Shown here: piece by piece, positions 18,743 to 27,561 of the stretch
Numbering within the stretch: position 1 is the first letter of the stretch
How the letters are laid out: every line of letters starts with the position of its first letter
Assembly (NCBI RefSeq): GCF_022967985.1
Contig: NZ_JALJVC010000008.1
Coordinates: forward strand, 62,001-126,000
Origin: Acinetobacter lwoffii
GTDB taxonomy: Bacteria; Pseudomonadota; Gammaproteobacteria; Pseudomonadales; Moraxellaceae
Direction of reading: 5' to 3'
DNA: 64,000 nucleotides
Program-made: the position numbers and the translations under genes
The notes under the pieces: model-generated
Told to the model about the DNA's origin: nothing
What the model saw: the letters and a program-made list of their open reading frames with translations, nothing else
The model's database searches: none

Positions 18743-18832
18743 TTTTTAAACTCCAAACAATTTTTCAATGATTGCTGTCGGGACGATCTGACATGATCAA
18801 TCTTGAGAGATTCATTTTGCACCGTTTTCTCT

Positions 18833-19819
18833 TCAAGGGGAAAGCTGATGTAAAAAATCCAGGGTTTTGACAAAGGTTTGCTGACTTTCCTTTTTTCCCA
18901 TAAAAAACTGATATTCATGAATGAGCCAGGCCTTAGACTCTGGATAAAATATTTCAGTCACAGGAACCTGCTGTTCCTTCAAAGCTTTTACAAATGGTAG
19001 CGACTGAGTATCGGTCAGAAAATCCTTGTTCCCGCCACTGATGAACACTGGCGGATAAGACGGCGTAATATACTGAATCGGAGAAATCTGCTTTAAAAAC
19101 TCGGCATCATGTTTACGATCGCCGGTATAAGCCTGAATCAGGTTAAAGACACCCCATTCGATAATTTTCATTTCCTCAGGTGCTGTGCTGGCAAATGCTT
19201 CCAAGTCATAGATTCCACAATGCAATATTAAACCTTTAAGCTGCGCAGGTTGCAGATGAGGCTGAATACCGGATTGGTCGGCAAATACGGGATTGGTCAA
19301 AAGAGCGGCGTAATGGCTGGCCATATTCGCCCCGGCAGAATCTCCGGCCAGATATAAGTTCTGGGCATCGATTTGATAGGTTTCTGCATAGGTATCGAGA
19401 AATTCAAGTGCCTGATTGATCTGGTGTAACTGGCTTGGATAGGTCACTTGTGGCGCAAACTGATATTGCACGGATACCACGTTATAGCCCTGTGCCGCCA
19501 GCAGCTTGAAATAACCCCGTGCATGTTCTTTCGAACCTGAAATCCAGCCGCCGCCATGAATCCAGACAATAGTCGGTCGCGGGCCAATACTGGCAATATT
19601 CTGCGGCTGATACAGATCCAGAGATAATTTCTGTTGCGGCGCATAGGCAATATTCTGCTGCACGATAACCGCACTAGGTGCATAACGATCCATCACTTTT
19701 TGCTGCAAGCCTGTGGTCAGGTTAAAAGCACCGGCAATGACTTTACTGTTCTGTGCGGTCTGACAGCCGGAAAGAATAACTGAACTTATGAGCAAAAGAT
19801 GAATGGCAAAAAACCTCAA
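18833..19819 (-). CDS. Alpha/beta hydrolase lipoprotein (HSL-type esterase)
   Basis: A 328-residue predicted lipoprotein. The signal ends in LSGC with lipidated Cys19. The catalytic domain has the oxyanion motif HGGGW (88-92) and the nucleophile motif GDSAG (159-163, Ser161) of the hormone-sensitive-lipase esterase family. A C-terminal His (LIHEYQFF) could complete the triad. The start is a TTG at 19819, with GGGGA five bases upstream, and it gives an intact signal peptide. It probably hydrolyses short or medium-chain esters at the envelope; the substrate is unknown. Confidence 0.85.
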   Translation of the reverse strand: MRFFAIHLLLISSVILSGCQTAQNSKVIAGAFNLTTGLQQKVMDRYAPSAVIVQQNIAYAPQQKLSLDLYQPQNIASIGPRPTIVWIHGGGWISGSKEHARGYFKLLAAQGYNVVSVQYQFAPQVTYPSQLHQINQALEFLDTYAETYQIDAQNLYLAGDSAGANMASHYAALLTNPVFADQSGIQPHLQPAQLKGLILHCGIYDLEAFASTAPEEMKIIEWGVFNLIQAYTGDRKHDAEFLKQISPIQYITPSYPPVFISGGNKDFLTDTQSLPFVKALKEQQVPVTEIFYPESKAWLIHEYQFFMGKKESQQTFVKTLDFLHQLSP

Positions 19820-20015
19820 AACTGTCCCCTATACATGATCTAAAAACAGGCTACGGCAGTTTAAACCATCCTGCTGCAAACAAGGACTATTCATCCTCTT
19901 ATTTTTGATCACTAAAACTGCAATTCCGAGTTTTTTACTCTGTTTTTCTCATCACTTTTACATGAAAAATATTTGTAATTTAATAAGTTTTTTCAATTTT
20001 ACCGCTTTTTTGCAA

Positions 20016-20044
20016 TTGCACCCGCCACAGCACTGTGCTATCAA
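20016..20044 (+). promoter_or_regulatory. Candidate promoter of first universal stress gene
   Basis: TTGCAC, a 17-base spacer, then TATCAA preceded by TGC (extended -10). It lies 42 bases upstream of the start codon. Confidence 0.4.
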
Positions 20045-20085
20045 TAAACCAAGCCTAAAAATCAGACAACCTGCGGAGAAAAGCC

Positions 20086-20529
20086 ATGGCCTATCAACAT
20101 ATTTTAGTCCCAGTGGACGGTTCAGAAATTTCCTTTTCTGCAGTACGACATGCTGCCAAAATTGCCAAGGCATTTGGTAGTCAGCTTTCCCTGATCAGCC
20201 TGATCGCAGAAGATCCTTTTACCGAGGCTGATTTCTATTACAGCTCCTCTATCATGAAGGAATATTTTATCGAGGCACATGCCAATGCCAAAAAGGCCTT
20301 GAAAGAAGCCACTGCCATCGCAGCCGGTGAAGGTATTGAAGCGCAATCCCGCATTGTCACAGGTTTAGTCAATGCAGAACATATTGCTGAAACCGCGGGT
20401 GAGGTGAAAGCCGACCTGATCATCATGGGTTCTCATGGCCGTAAAGGCTTCCAGAAAATGATTCTGGGCAGCTTTGCACAAGATGTATTGGGTGCGAGTG
20501 AAATTCCCGTACTGATCGTGAAAAAATAA
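20086..20529 (+). CDS. Universal stress protein (UspA family)
   Basis: A 147-residue single UspA domain protein, cytoplasmic. The N-terminal ILVPVDGSE strand and the nucleotide-binding motif GSHGRKGFQKMILGS (Gly-x2-Gly-x9-Gly-Ser) suggest an ATP-binding subclass. CGGAGA lies seven bases before the ATG. A second paralogue follows on the same strand after 135 bases, with an inverted repeat between them. Family members help survival of starvation, oxidative or acid stress; the specific role is not readable. Confidence 0.9.
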   Translation: MAYQHILVPVDGSEISFSAVRHAAKIAKAFGSQLSLISLIAEDPFTEADFYYSSSIMKEYFIEAHANAKKALKEATAIAAGEGIEAQSRIVTGLVNAEHIAETAGEVKADLIIMGSHGRKGFQKMILGSFAQDVLGASEIPVLIVKK

Positions 20530-20537
20530 TCCTGATG

Positions 20538-20560
20538 CTGCGCATCTTCAAGATGCGCAG
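20538..20560. repeat. Perfect inverted repeat between the two stress-protein genes
   Basis: Arms CTGCGCATCT and AGATGCGCAG with a TCA loop. No T run follows, so it is either a poor terminator, an mRNA-stabilising hairpin or a protein site. Confidence 0.6.
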
Positions 20561-20664
20561 TACTTGCTACTTTACATTTGAACCTCTAGCAAAACATGCT
20601 GTGGAGATTTACTCGCTTAAACCACACTCCCCCTTTACTGCAATAATAAATATGAGGAAGCACC

Positions 20665-21111
20665 ATGAATAACTATGATCATCTTCTCGTAGCACTCGAT
20701 GAGTCCTCGATTTCCTATGCTGCCGCAGATCATGCCCTGGAACTGGCCAAAGTATTTCATAGCCATGTCACTTTACTCAGTGTGATTGCGGTGGATCCCT
20801 TTAAGGGCGTAGATTTTTACAAAGTTGCTCCAGCAGTCACAGATTACTTTATGCATGCAGAACAAAATGCACTTGATCGTTTAAATGAACTGAAACTGAA
20901 CTTTGTTCGTGATGGCATCCAGGTGACGACAAAAATCCTGCATGGCATGGCGCCGTCAGAAGGCATTATGCAGGCTGCAAATGAATCCCCGACCGATATG
21001 ATCATTATGGGTTCACATGGTCGTAAAGGTCTGCAAAAACTTATGCTGGGCAGTGTCGCTCAAAATGTTCTGGCACTTTCCTCTATTCCAGTACTCATCG
21101 TCAGACAATAA
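20665..21111 (+). CDS. Universal stress protein (UspA family), second copy
   Basis: A 148-residue UspA domain protein clearly paralogous to its upstream neighbour: LLVALDESS at the N-terminus and GSHGRKGLQKLMLGS near the C-terminus, with the same ATP-binding spacing. The region DFYKVAPAVTDYFMHAEQNA matches DFYYSSSIMKEYFIEAHANA in the first copy, pointing to local duplication. GAGGAAG lies seven or so bases before the ATG. A terminator follows. Confidence 0.9.
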   Translation: MNNYDHLLVALDESSISYAAADHALELAKVFHSHVTLLSVIAVDPFKGVDFYKVAPAVTDYFMHAEQNALDRLNELKLNFVRDGIQVTTKILHGMAPSEGIMQAANESPTDMIIMGSHGRKGLQKLMLGSVAQNVLALSSIPVLIVRQ

Positions 21112-21122
21112 GATGCTTGATC

Positions 21123-21146
21123 AAAGCCTGTATGATGCAGGCTTTT
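21123..21146. terminator. Bidirectional terminator
   Basis: AAAGCCTG and CAGGCTTT arms with a seven-base loop. It lies between the second stress-protein gene and the convergent small gene, and overlaps the latter's stop codon. Confidence 0.65.
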
Positions 21147-21354
21147 AGCGAAGTTTTTGATTTAACTCACTTAAGAAAATTTCAGCATCAAGCTGGCTTT
21201 GAAATACTTTTTTGTATTCTCCGACCTGCTGAATGGAATGCGGCGTATATTGAATGGAGATTTCAAGTAAGCCATTTTCAGGATTCTTGCTGACATGTAC
21301 GGCAATAATATGCTGGCTATTTAAATAAAAACCATCTTCAATTTTCACTAACAT
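21145..21354 (-). CDS. Small protein of unknown function
   Basis: A 69-residue protein with no family I recognise. It begins MLVKIEDGFYLNSQHI and has alternating strands and a C-terminal helix (QLDAEIFLSELNQ). It has no signal peptide or membrane segment. The reading frame has normal codon use for this genome and its own terminator, which support a real gene. A GAGGTTGTCC about eight bases before the ATG is a good ribosome site. Confidence 0.65.
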   Translation of the reverse strand: MLVKIEDGFYLNSQHIIAVHVSKNPENGLLEISIQYTPHSIQQVGEYKKVFQSQLDAEIFLSELNQKLR

Positions 21355-21519
21355 ATCTTGGACAACCTCTAGTAAGCGAATCTGTAGATCCCTTTACCTA
21401 GCTTACAGCTTAATAAACAAATACTCTTTTCCATATAATCATACTGTAACACCCTTTGATACTTAACTCGGCCTTTAGGGAAATTCAACTGTATTTAAAG
21501 ACAGCATTTGAAAAGTAAA

Positions 21520-21549
21520 AAAAACCGGATCATGTCGATCCGGTTTTTT
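21520..21549. terminator. Rho-independent terminator of pepN
   Basis: Arms AAAACCGGATC and GATCCGGTTTT with an ATGTC loop, with A and T runs on either side. It lies directly after the pepN stop codon. Confidence 0.85.
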
Positions 21550-21561
21550 TAACAATAAATA

Positions 21562-24168
21562 TTATACGCTGAGCATACTATTGAGTGTCTCAGACACATT
21601 TTTAGATTTAACCAGTGGCTTTAAGGTTTCAAGCTGTGCTTTCACTTCACTGCGTTGCGGTTCTGCCAAGGTATACCAGCGTGACAATACCTGTAGCAAA
21701 CGTGAGCCTACAATCGGATTTTTCTCGTCCAGATATTTTGCCAGTCCAATAAAATGCTGCACGCCAAAGCTCCAGGTATTGACCGGATTAGCATTCAGCC
21801 CCCCGCTCACTGCACGGATACGGTTAGGCACCGCCAAATCATAATCCGGATGCTGGGTCAGATACGCAATCGTTGCATCCGTTGCTTTTGGATGTGCTGC
21901 CTGAACCATAAACCATTGGTCTAAAGACAAGGCTTCATCTTCAAAGCGGCTATAGAAATCTGCCAAAGCTTCTTCTGCTTGTGGTGCATCATTCCAGACC
22001 AAGACTTTCAGCGCACCCAAACGTTCAGACATATTGCCTGTGTGATATTGCTCATGGGCTAAATCAAAGGCAAATGCATCTCCCTGACGAGCAATCATCG
22101 TCAGCATGATGTTTCTTAAGGCGCGCACGCCCATTGCTTGCGAGAATTCAGATTGCAGATCTGGATCCAGACTCAGATAAGTTTCTTTCGCTGTTTCCCC
22201 AAATGCGCGTGCCAAGGTATGCAGCAAAGCCTCACGTTTTTCCTGAATCATGACTGGATTATAATCCTGATCAATACGGCTACCTAAATAACCTTCCGAC
22301 GGAATATCAAACAGACGTGATGCCAACAGCGGATCTTTCTCAATCACATCCGGCAAGGTATTGAGCATAGCCTCGATATAAATTTCTGCAGGCTGGTCAT
22401 CCAGCAAGATACGCTCGAGTAAGGTCTGAGTTGCTTGCCACTGGTTAAAACCATTGGTCTCGTATTGCAACAGGAAAGCCAGTTCTTTTTCTGAATAGTC
22501 AAAGTCCAGATTCACCGGTGCAGAGAAATTACGCAGCAAGGACACCACCGGTTTTGCTGTCACACCGCTAAATTCGATCGTGGCTTCATCCTGATCAAAC
22601 AGATACACGCCATCTTTGACGCCATTTTCAAAGAGTGCCTCAGAGTTCAGCGTTAGCTGCTCACCGCTTTCAGCATCAAACAGTGCCAAAGCCACTGGAA
22701 TGGGTACTGCTTTCAGATTTGGATATTTAGCATGGGTTTTCAGGCTTTGCTTAAAGCTGAGGCGATAGATTTGGGTCTCTACATCATATTCAGCTTTTGC
22801 TTGAAGTTTAGGCGTACCTGGCTGGTTGTACCAGGTCAGGAAGTTAGAAAGATCTACACCTGAACCGGCTGTAAGCGCGGCCACCCAATCCTCAACCGTT
22901 ACCGCCTGACCATCATGACGGCGGAAATACTCATCAGTTCCTTGACGGAATTTTTCCTTGCCAAGCAAGGTCGCCATCATGCGGTTAATTTCCGCACCTT
23001 TTTCATAAACGGTGGCGGTATAGAAGTTGTTAATTTCTACAAAATGATCCGGACGCGGTGGATGTGACAATGGGCCTGAATCTTCCGGGAACTGATGTGC
23101 TTTCAGAACTGCCACATCATCAATACGCTGTACTGCAGCCGACTGTAAATCTTCCGAGAAAGACTGATCACGGAATACGGTCAAGCCTTCTTTCAGACAC
23201 AACTGGAACCAGTCACGACAGGTAATCCGGTTACCAGTCCAGTTATGGAAATATTCATGCGCAATGACTGACTGCACTCGCATGATAGCAGCATCAGTGG
23301 TGTACTCTTCATCGGCCAGCACACATGAAGTATTGAAGATATTCAGACCTTTATTTTCCATGGCACCCATGTTGAATGCACTGGTCGCCACGATCATGTA
23401 GTTATCCAGATCATAAGGCAGACCATAATGCTCCTCATCCCAGCGCATGGAATGTTTGAGCGCTTCCATGGCGATCTTGCATTTTGGAATATCTTTTTCT
23501 TCTGCGTAGATTTCCAGAGCTACATTGCGGCCTTCCGATGTGATATAGGAATCTTTCATCACTGCCAAATCACCAATGACACAGGCGAACAAATAGCTCG
23601 GTTTCTTGGTCGGGTCCTGCCAGATGGCATAATGACGGTTGGCATCGACTTCACCGGTTTCTAGCAGGTTACCATTCGCGAGCAAGACCGGATATTTCTT
23701 GTCTGCTTCGACACGCGTCGTAAAGACTGACAACACATCTGGACGGTCTGGATAGAAAGTAATTTTACGGAACCCTTCTGGTTCATTTTGGGTCACAAAC
23801 AGATCTGAACTAGCCTGATATAAACCTTCCAGCATAGTATTACTTTCAGGATGAATTTTAACCACAATTTCAAGCAACACTTGATCAGGTGCATTGGCAA
23901 TGACCAGCTGTTCAGCATCCAAGTGGTAGTCACTGGCATTCAGGGTTTGACCATTTAACTTAATCGATTGCAGCTCTAGATCGCGGCCAAGCAGAACCAG
24001 ATCGCCAGCAGTTTGGCGCTGCATCTCCAGCTTGCTGCTGACCAGACTGTGGTCACTATAGACTTGAATATTCAGGTCGATGAAATCAACAATAAAGGAA
24101 GGTTTTTGATAGTCTTTTAAATAAATGGTTTGATCCGCTTCGATCACCGGGTTTGCCGCAATATTCAT
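21562..24168 (-). CDS. pepN: Aminopeptidase N (M1 zinc metallopeptidase)
   Basis: PepN removes N-terminal residues from peptides in the cytoplasm and is a main peptide-turnover enzyme. The GAMEN substrate-binding motif and the zinc motif HEYFHNWTGNR (His at about residue 304) are intact. I chose ATG 24168: it has AGGA about six bases upstream, gives 868 residues (E. coli 870) and places the DYQ segment where the E. coli protein has it. An open frame from a TTG at 24225 would add 19 residues. It is transcribed alone and ends in a strong terminator. Confidence 0.95.
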   Translation of the reverse strand: MNIAANPVIEADQTIYLKDYQKPSFIVDFIDLNIQVYSDHSLVSSKLEMQRQTAGDLVLLGRDLELQSIKLNGQTLNASDYHLDAEQLVIANAPDQVLLEIVVKIHPESNTMLEGLYQASSDLFVTQNEPEGFRKITFYPDRPDVLSVFTTRVEADKKYPVLLANGNLLETGEVDANRHYAIWQDPTKKPSYLFACVIGDLAVMKDSYITSEGRNVALEIYAEEKDIPKCKIAMEALKHSMRWDEEHYGLPYDLDNYMIVATSAFNMGAMENKGLNIFNTSCVLADEEYTTDAAIMRVQSVIAHEYFHNWTGNRITCRDWFQLCLKEGLTVFRDQSFSEDLQSAAVQRIDDVAVLKAHQFPEDSGPLSHPPRPDHFVEINNFYTATVYEKGAEINRMMATLLGKEKFRQGTDEYFRRHDGQAVTVEDWVAALTAGSGVDLSNFLTWYNQPGTPKLQAKAEYDVETQIYRLSFKQSLKTHAKYPNLKAVPIPVALALFDAESGEQLTLNSEALFENGVKDGVYLFDQDEATIEFSGVTAKPVVSLLRNFSAPVNLDFDYSEKELAFLLQYETNGFNQWQATQTLLERILLDDQPAEIYIEAMLNTLPDVIEKDPLLASRLFDIPSEGYLGSRIDQDYNPVMIQEKREALLHTLARAFGETAKETYLSLDPDLQSEFSQAMGVRALRNIMLTMIARQGDAFAFDLAHEQYHTGNMSERLGALKVLVWNDAPQAEEALADFYSRFEDEALSLDQWFMVQAAHPKATDATIAYLTQHPDYDLAVPNRIRAVSGGLNANPVNTWSFGVQHFIGLAKYLDEKNPIVGSRLLQVLSRWYTLAEPQRSEVKAQLETLKPLVKSKNVSETLNSMLSV

Positions 24169-24529
24169 GTCCTGTCCTAATCTTTTATCGTGTTCGACAT
24201 TGTTCATGTCAAAATCATACGCCAAGTTTTAAACGCTGTCTGTGCATTTGTATTGTTAGATCTAATATGGGCATTTCATGCACCACTTTCAATGCATTCT
24301 GCCTAATTGAGCAGCACTCGACTCTACATAAGAAATATCTGTGCCATAAAAATAGTCAGGATCATAATTTCTTACATTTTCATAAATAACTGATTTAAAA
24401 ATATATAATTTTATTTGCTGAGTACCGAATAAATTCTGATTAATAAATGAGCACACTTCTTGCTACAGTTAAACTGTGTTTTTCCACACTTCCAATGAAA
24501 GAATAATGATAACGATGATGAGGTGAGCC

Positions 24530-24787
24530 ATGTATTTAAAACAGCATGTTGTACGGATCGAAAATATCAAAACTTTGCAGACCCTGGATCAGGCCAATAT
24601 TGACCATAAAGTGATTGCCCTATTGATGAGCTGTGAAGGCATTCCGCTTCAGGCCCATGAAGTGACTGCCATTCTCAACACCTACGATGCACTCGGTGCC
24701 AAAAAAGTGCCCTCTAAAAAGGTTCAGGCCTTAATTCATGCCAAACATCGCGGCGAGGAGGATGACACATTACCCTGCCCGGTTTAA
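24530..24787 (+). CDS. Small conserved-looking protein of unknown function
   Basis: An 85-residue, mostly helical protein (MYLKQHVVRIENIK...) that I cannot assign. It has no signal peptide, cysteine cluster or membrane segment. GAGGTGAGCC lies six bases before the ATG, a good ribosome site. A UUCG-tetraloop hairpin follows the stop codon. Confidence 0.65.
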   Translation: MYLKQHVVRIENIKTLQTLDQANIDHKVIALLMSCEGIPLQAHEVTAILNTYDALGAKKVPSKKVQALIHAKHRGEEDDTLPCPV

Positions 24788-24814
24788 AAAGCGTCATTTC
24801 ATGTTTTTAAAATC

Positions 24815-24834
24815 AGAGCTACTTCGGTAGCTCT
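24815..24834 (+). terminator. UUCG-tetraloop hairpin, weak terminator
   Basis: AGAGCTAC and GTAGCTCT close a TTCG tetraloop. Only a mixed T/C tract follows, so termination would be partial. Confidence 0.45.
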
Positions 24835-24948
24835 TCTCCTGTTTGGGTGACTAATTTTGATTTAGAAAAATTGCACCAGTCCACTACGTTTGCATCTCAT
24901 CAGCCGTGTATAATCAAATGCCCGTCCATTCTAGAGTTGCTCGCGACC

Positions 24949-26109
24949 ATGGTATTCAGTGTTCTGCAAAAACAGCTTGATGAAAGTACCCAATGTCCGC
25001 TGTGTAAGGCATCGATGTATTGGATTGAGGCAGAGCAATATGATCAGGAACTGAACTATCATGAATGCAGTCATTGCCAGCATCAGCTTTACTCCGATCA
25101 AAAGCACAATTGTTATTGCGAACAATGTCTGGCGCAGCGTAAACGCATGCTTAAGGAAGTCCGTTTACAGGAAAACCGTCAATATCATAAAAAACAGGAT
25201 CGACCGGTTCTTGAGCTGAATCAGCTCAGTTTTATCAATAAACTGTTTTTACTTGCGATTCTGGATGAACAGGTGCAGGAATATAGCCAACACCGTGAAT
25301 ATATTGACTGGCATCAAATTCGATATTATTCCATCAGTCCCAACTATCTGTTCCAACATGGTCTGGTAAAAAGCCTGATCCGGGATCAGGTTCTGATTCC
25401 CAAAGATCTCCAGCAGGAAAATCAGCATTATTATATAAATGTGCGACTGGATGGCTATTCTGAACCGACCCTGTTCAGCATTACCCAGCAGCTGCGCAAT
25501 TGGTTTTATCAAAACCTGAGCCAAGGTGTGCCCTTTAAAAGTGCAGATGAAGTCAAAGATGCACTCTATTGCCTGCTATATGAAGAAATTATTCAGTTTG
25601 CCCAATTCTATTGCCGTAGCTGGAATGTGCAGATTGCCGGAAATCAGAGCTTTCAGACCTTTTGCTATCGACTTTTGGATGTACTTGCTGTGGGCCAGAT
25701 TTATTATCTGGTACAAACAGGACTTGAATATCTGTATAAACAAAAAGCCCTTAAGCCTCGCAATGAAAACTTTATTAATACCAATCTGCTGAAAAAAACC
25801 TTACAGCAGTATCGCGAACGTTCCGTGACGGAAAAATGGGAAACCTCTACTTTGCCTCGACCACCGCAACTGGCATTTAGCAAGATGAGCGAAATCTTGT
25901 TTTACCGTTTTCTGGGCTATGATGAAAATATCTTCTTTCAGCCAGTCTGGCGTTCGTGGCACAAAATCGAACCTCGCCTGAAATTCTACTCCCAGAAACG
26001 TTGTATGCACTGTGGCTCACAGGAACTGTCGGTGGATTATGATGCCAGTGATTATGTCAGCCTATTCTGTCGTAGCTGCAAGCATCAAGACCACTATTTT
26101 ACCCGCTGA
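24949..26109 (+). CDS. Zinc-ribbon protein of unknown function
   Basis: A 386-residue protein from ATG 24949; the frame is open to a GTG at 24847 (420 residues) and neither start has a clear ribosome site. It has three cysteine pairs near the N-terminus (CPLCKAS, CSHCQHQ and CYCEQC) and a last set at the C-terminus (CMHCGSQ with CRSCKHQ). These look like treble-clef or zinc-ribbon modules around a helical, aromatic-rich core of about 250 residues. No catalytic motif was seen. It could be nucleic-acid binding. It ends 31 bases before thiM on the same strand. Confidence 0.65.
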   Translation: MVFSVLQKQLDESTQCPLCKASMYWIEAEQYDQELNYHECSHCQHQLYSDQKHNCYCEQCLAQRKRMLKEVRLQENRQYHKKQDRPVLELNQLSFINKLFLLAILDEQVQEYSQHREYIDWHQIRYYSISPNYLFQHGLVKSLIRDQVLIPKDLQQENQHYYINVRLDGYSEPTLFSITQQLRNWFYQNLSQGVPFKSADEVKDALYCLLYEEIIQFAQFYCRSWNVQIAGNQSFQTFCYRLLDVLAVGQIYYLVQTGLEYLYKQKALKPRNENFINTNLLKKTLQQYRERSVTEKWETSTLPRPPQLAFSKMSEILFYRFLGYDENIFFQPVWRSWHKIEPRLKFYSQKRCMHCGSQELSVDYDASDYVSLFCRSCKHQDHYFTR

Positions 26110-26140
26110 CCGAATACAACGAATCTTTCTCTTATTCTAA

Positions 26141-26989
26141 ATGACCATGATGACCACTTCGATGCAAGCATTACAGCAAACACTTCTGGACCAGATCTGT
26201 GAAGCCTGGTTGAAACTTCAGCAACAGCAGCCTCTGGTACATATAATGACCAATACGGTGGCCAGCAACTATGTCGCCAATATTGTACTGGCTGCACATG
26301 CGTCTCCGGCCATGATCGACAATCCTTTTGAAGCTGAAAGTTTTGCCAAGATTGCAGCAGCGATCAGTCTGAATCTGGGTACACCAACCACCGAGCAAGT
26401 TCAGGCGATGCAGATTGCTGCGAAAACTGCACATCAATTGCAAAAACCGTGGGTGCTTGATCCGGTCGGTTATGGAACAGTTCTGCACTGGCGTTCTGGC
26501 ATCGTAGATCAGTTGATGCATTCCCAACCTACGATTTTACGAGGCAATGCTTCTGAAATTGGTGCCTTGGCCGGTAAACAGATTGAGTCCAAGGGTGTAG
26601 ACAGCACGGTAGACAGCGCAGATGTTTATTTACAGGCGCAAACTTTGCTGGATCATTGTGAATGTATCGCGATCTCCGGTGAATCTGATTACATTATTTC
26701 GAAAGACTATCCTGTGATACAGGTGTCAGGCGGTTCTGCTTTACAGCCCCGAATCACGGCGATGGGATGTGCACTCGGTGCACTGATCGCTGCCTATAGT
26801 GCAGTAACGTCTCCAGCCCTTGCTGCTTTAACGGCACATGTACATTTTGCAATTGCCGGTCAATTGGCATTTGAACGCGCACAACAGTTAGGCAGTTTTA
26901 ATGTCGCCTTTCTGGATGAAATCCACCAACTCAATACTGAAACAATCCGAAAATACGCCAACTTTAAAATTCTGCCAGAATCCATTTAG
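26141..26989 (+). CDS. thiM: Hydroxyethylthiazole kinase
   Basis: ThiM phosphorylates 4-methyl-5-(2-hydroxyethyl)thiazole for thiamine salvage. Family segments present are HIMTNTVASNYVANIVLA, SLNLGTP, KPWVLDPVGYG, ILRGNASEIGAL and the anion-hole region ITAMGCALGALIAAY with the catalytic Cys. It is 282 residues, slightly longer than usual, because the N-terminus has several in-frame ATGs (26141, 26147, 26150 and 26162). No thiD or thiE is adjacent and no TPP riboswitch is seen upstream. A weak hairpin follows at about 27009-27037. Confidence 0.9.
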   Translation: MTMMTTSMQALQQTLLDQICEAWLKLQQQQPLVHIMTNTVASNYVANIVLAAHASPAMIDNPFEAESFAKIAAAISLNLGTPTTEQVQAMQIAAKTAHQLQKPWVLDPVGYGTVLHWRSGIVDQLMHSQPTILRGNASEIGALAGKQIESKGVDSTVDSADVYLQAQTLLDHCECIAISGESDYIISKDYPVIQVSGGSALQPRITAMGCALGALIAAYSAVTSPALAALTAHVHFAIAGQLAFERAQQLGSFNVAFLDEIHQLNTETIRKYANFKILPESI

Positions 26990-27490
26990 TTTACTGGTCG
27001 CTTCACAGGGTGTTTATTCTCTTGAATAGATAAACGCCCCTATTTAGATTGATCCTGCTCATTTGCTCTATTGACCTCATTAGAAATGTTTTGTCTAGCT
27101 CTTTCGGAGATCATTTTTGAGTAGTTTTATTCTGAACTGAGTAGGCTTCATGCAACTTATCTAGTGATTTCCACACAAACGGTTTCCATTTTACTTAAGA
27201 TCTGTTTGCATCATGCAAATCTAGTTCATGTGAATTGTAGTTCAATTTTTTGTCAGTATTTAAATATGACTTTTAAGTTTTGATTAACAGGTTACATAAA
27301 TCAATATTTAAAGCCTGATCATGCTTATTTTTGATTGCTGATTTGACTTTTTCGGCTTTAAAATTTCAGTGCAATACTAGGATATTCAGCTCAATCCGGA
27401 ACATGACTAATAGTATGAATAGACTAATAAAAATCAATTCAAACAATGAGCTAACTTTGATTTCAATAAGTCAGCTTTACAAATATGCAT
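26990..27490. other. AT-rich intergenic stretch without a recognised gene
   Basis: About 500 bases after thiM. A weak hairpin sits at 27009-27037. The rest is AT-rich with no protein of normal codon use; a 65-residue frame at 27331-27528 has no ribosome site and overlaps a terminator. Confidence 0.5.
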
Positions 27491-27526
27491 TAAAAAAGCC
27501 AGCTGCCACTAAAGCAACTGACTTTT
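27491..27526 (-). terminator. Terminator of the TerC/CBS gene
   Basis: On the minus strand the arms AAAAGTCAGTTGC and GCAGCTGGCTTTT pair fully when two G-U pairs are allowed, and six U follow. On the plus strand the same positions would be mismatches, so the element is directional. Confidence 0.65.
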
Positions 27527-27561
27527 AAGATTTGAATAAATAACGTGTTTAAAACACCTGT

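Noticed and set aside
24169-24225. Longer pepN N-terminus from a TTG
   Set aside because: The internal ATG at 24168 has a better ribosome site and matches the E. coli length and alignment.
24880-24920. TATAAT at 24909 as a promoter for the zinc-ribbon gene
   Set aside because: No -35 at 16-18 bases, and the extended -10 TG is not in the right place.
27331-27528. 65-residue frame in the gap after thiM
   Set aside because: No ribosome site, AT-biased codons, and it overlaps the terminator of the TerC gene.
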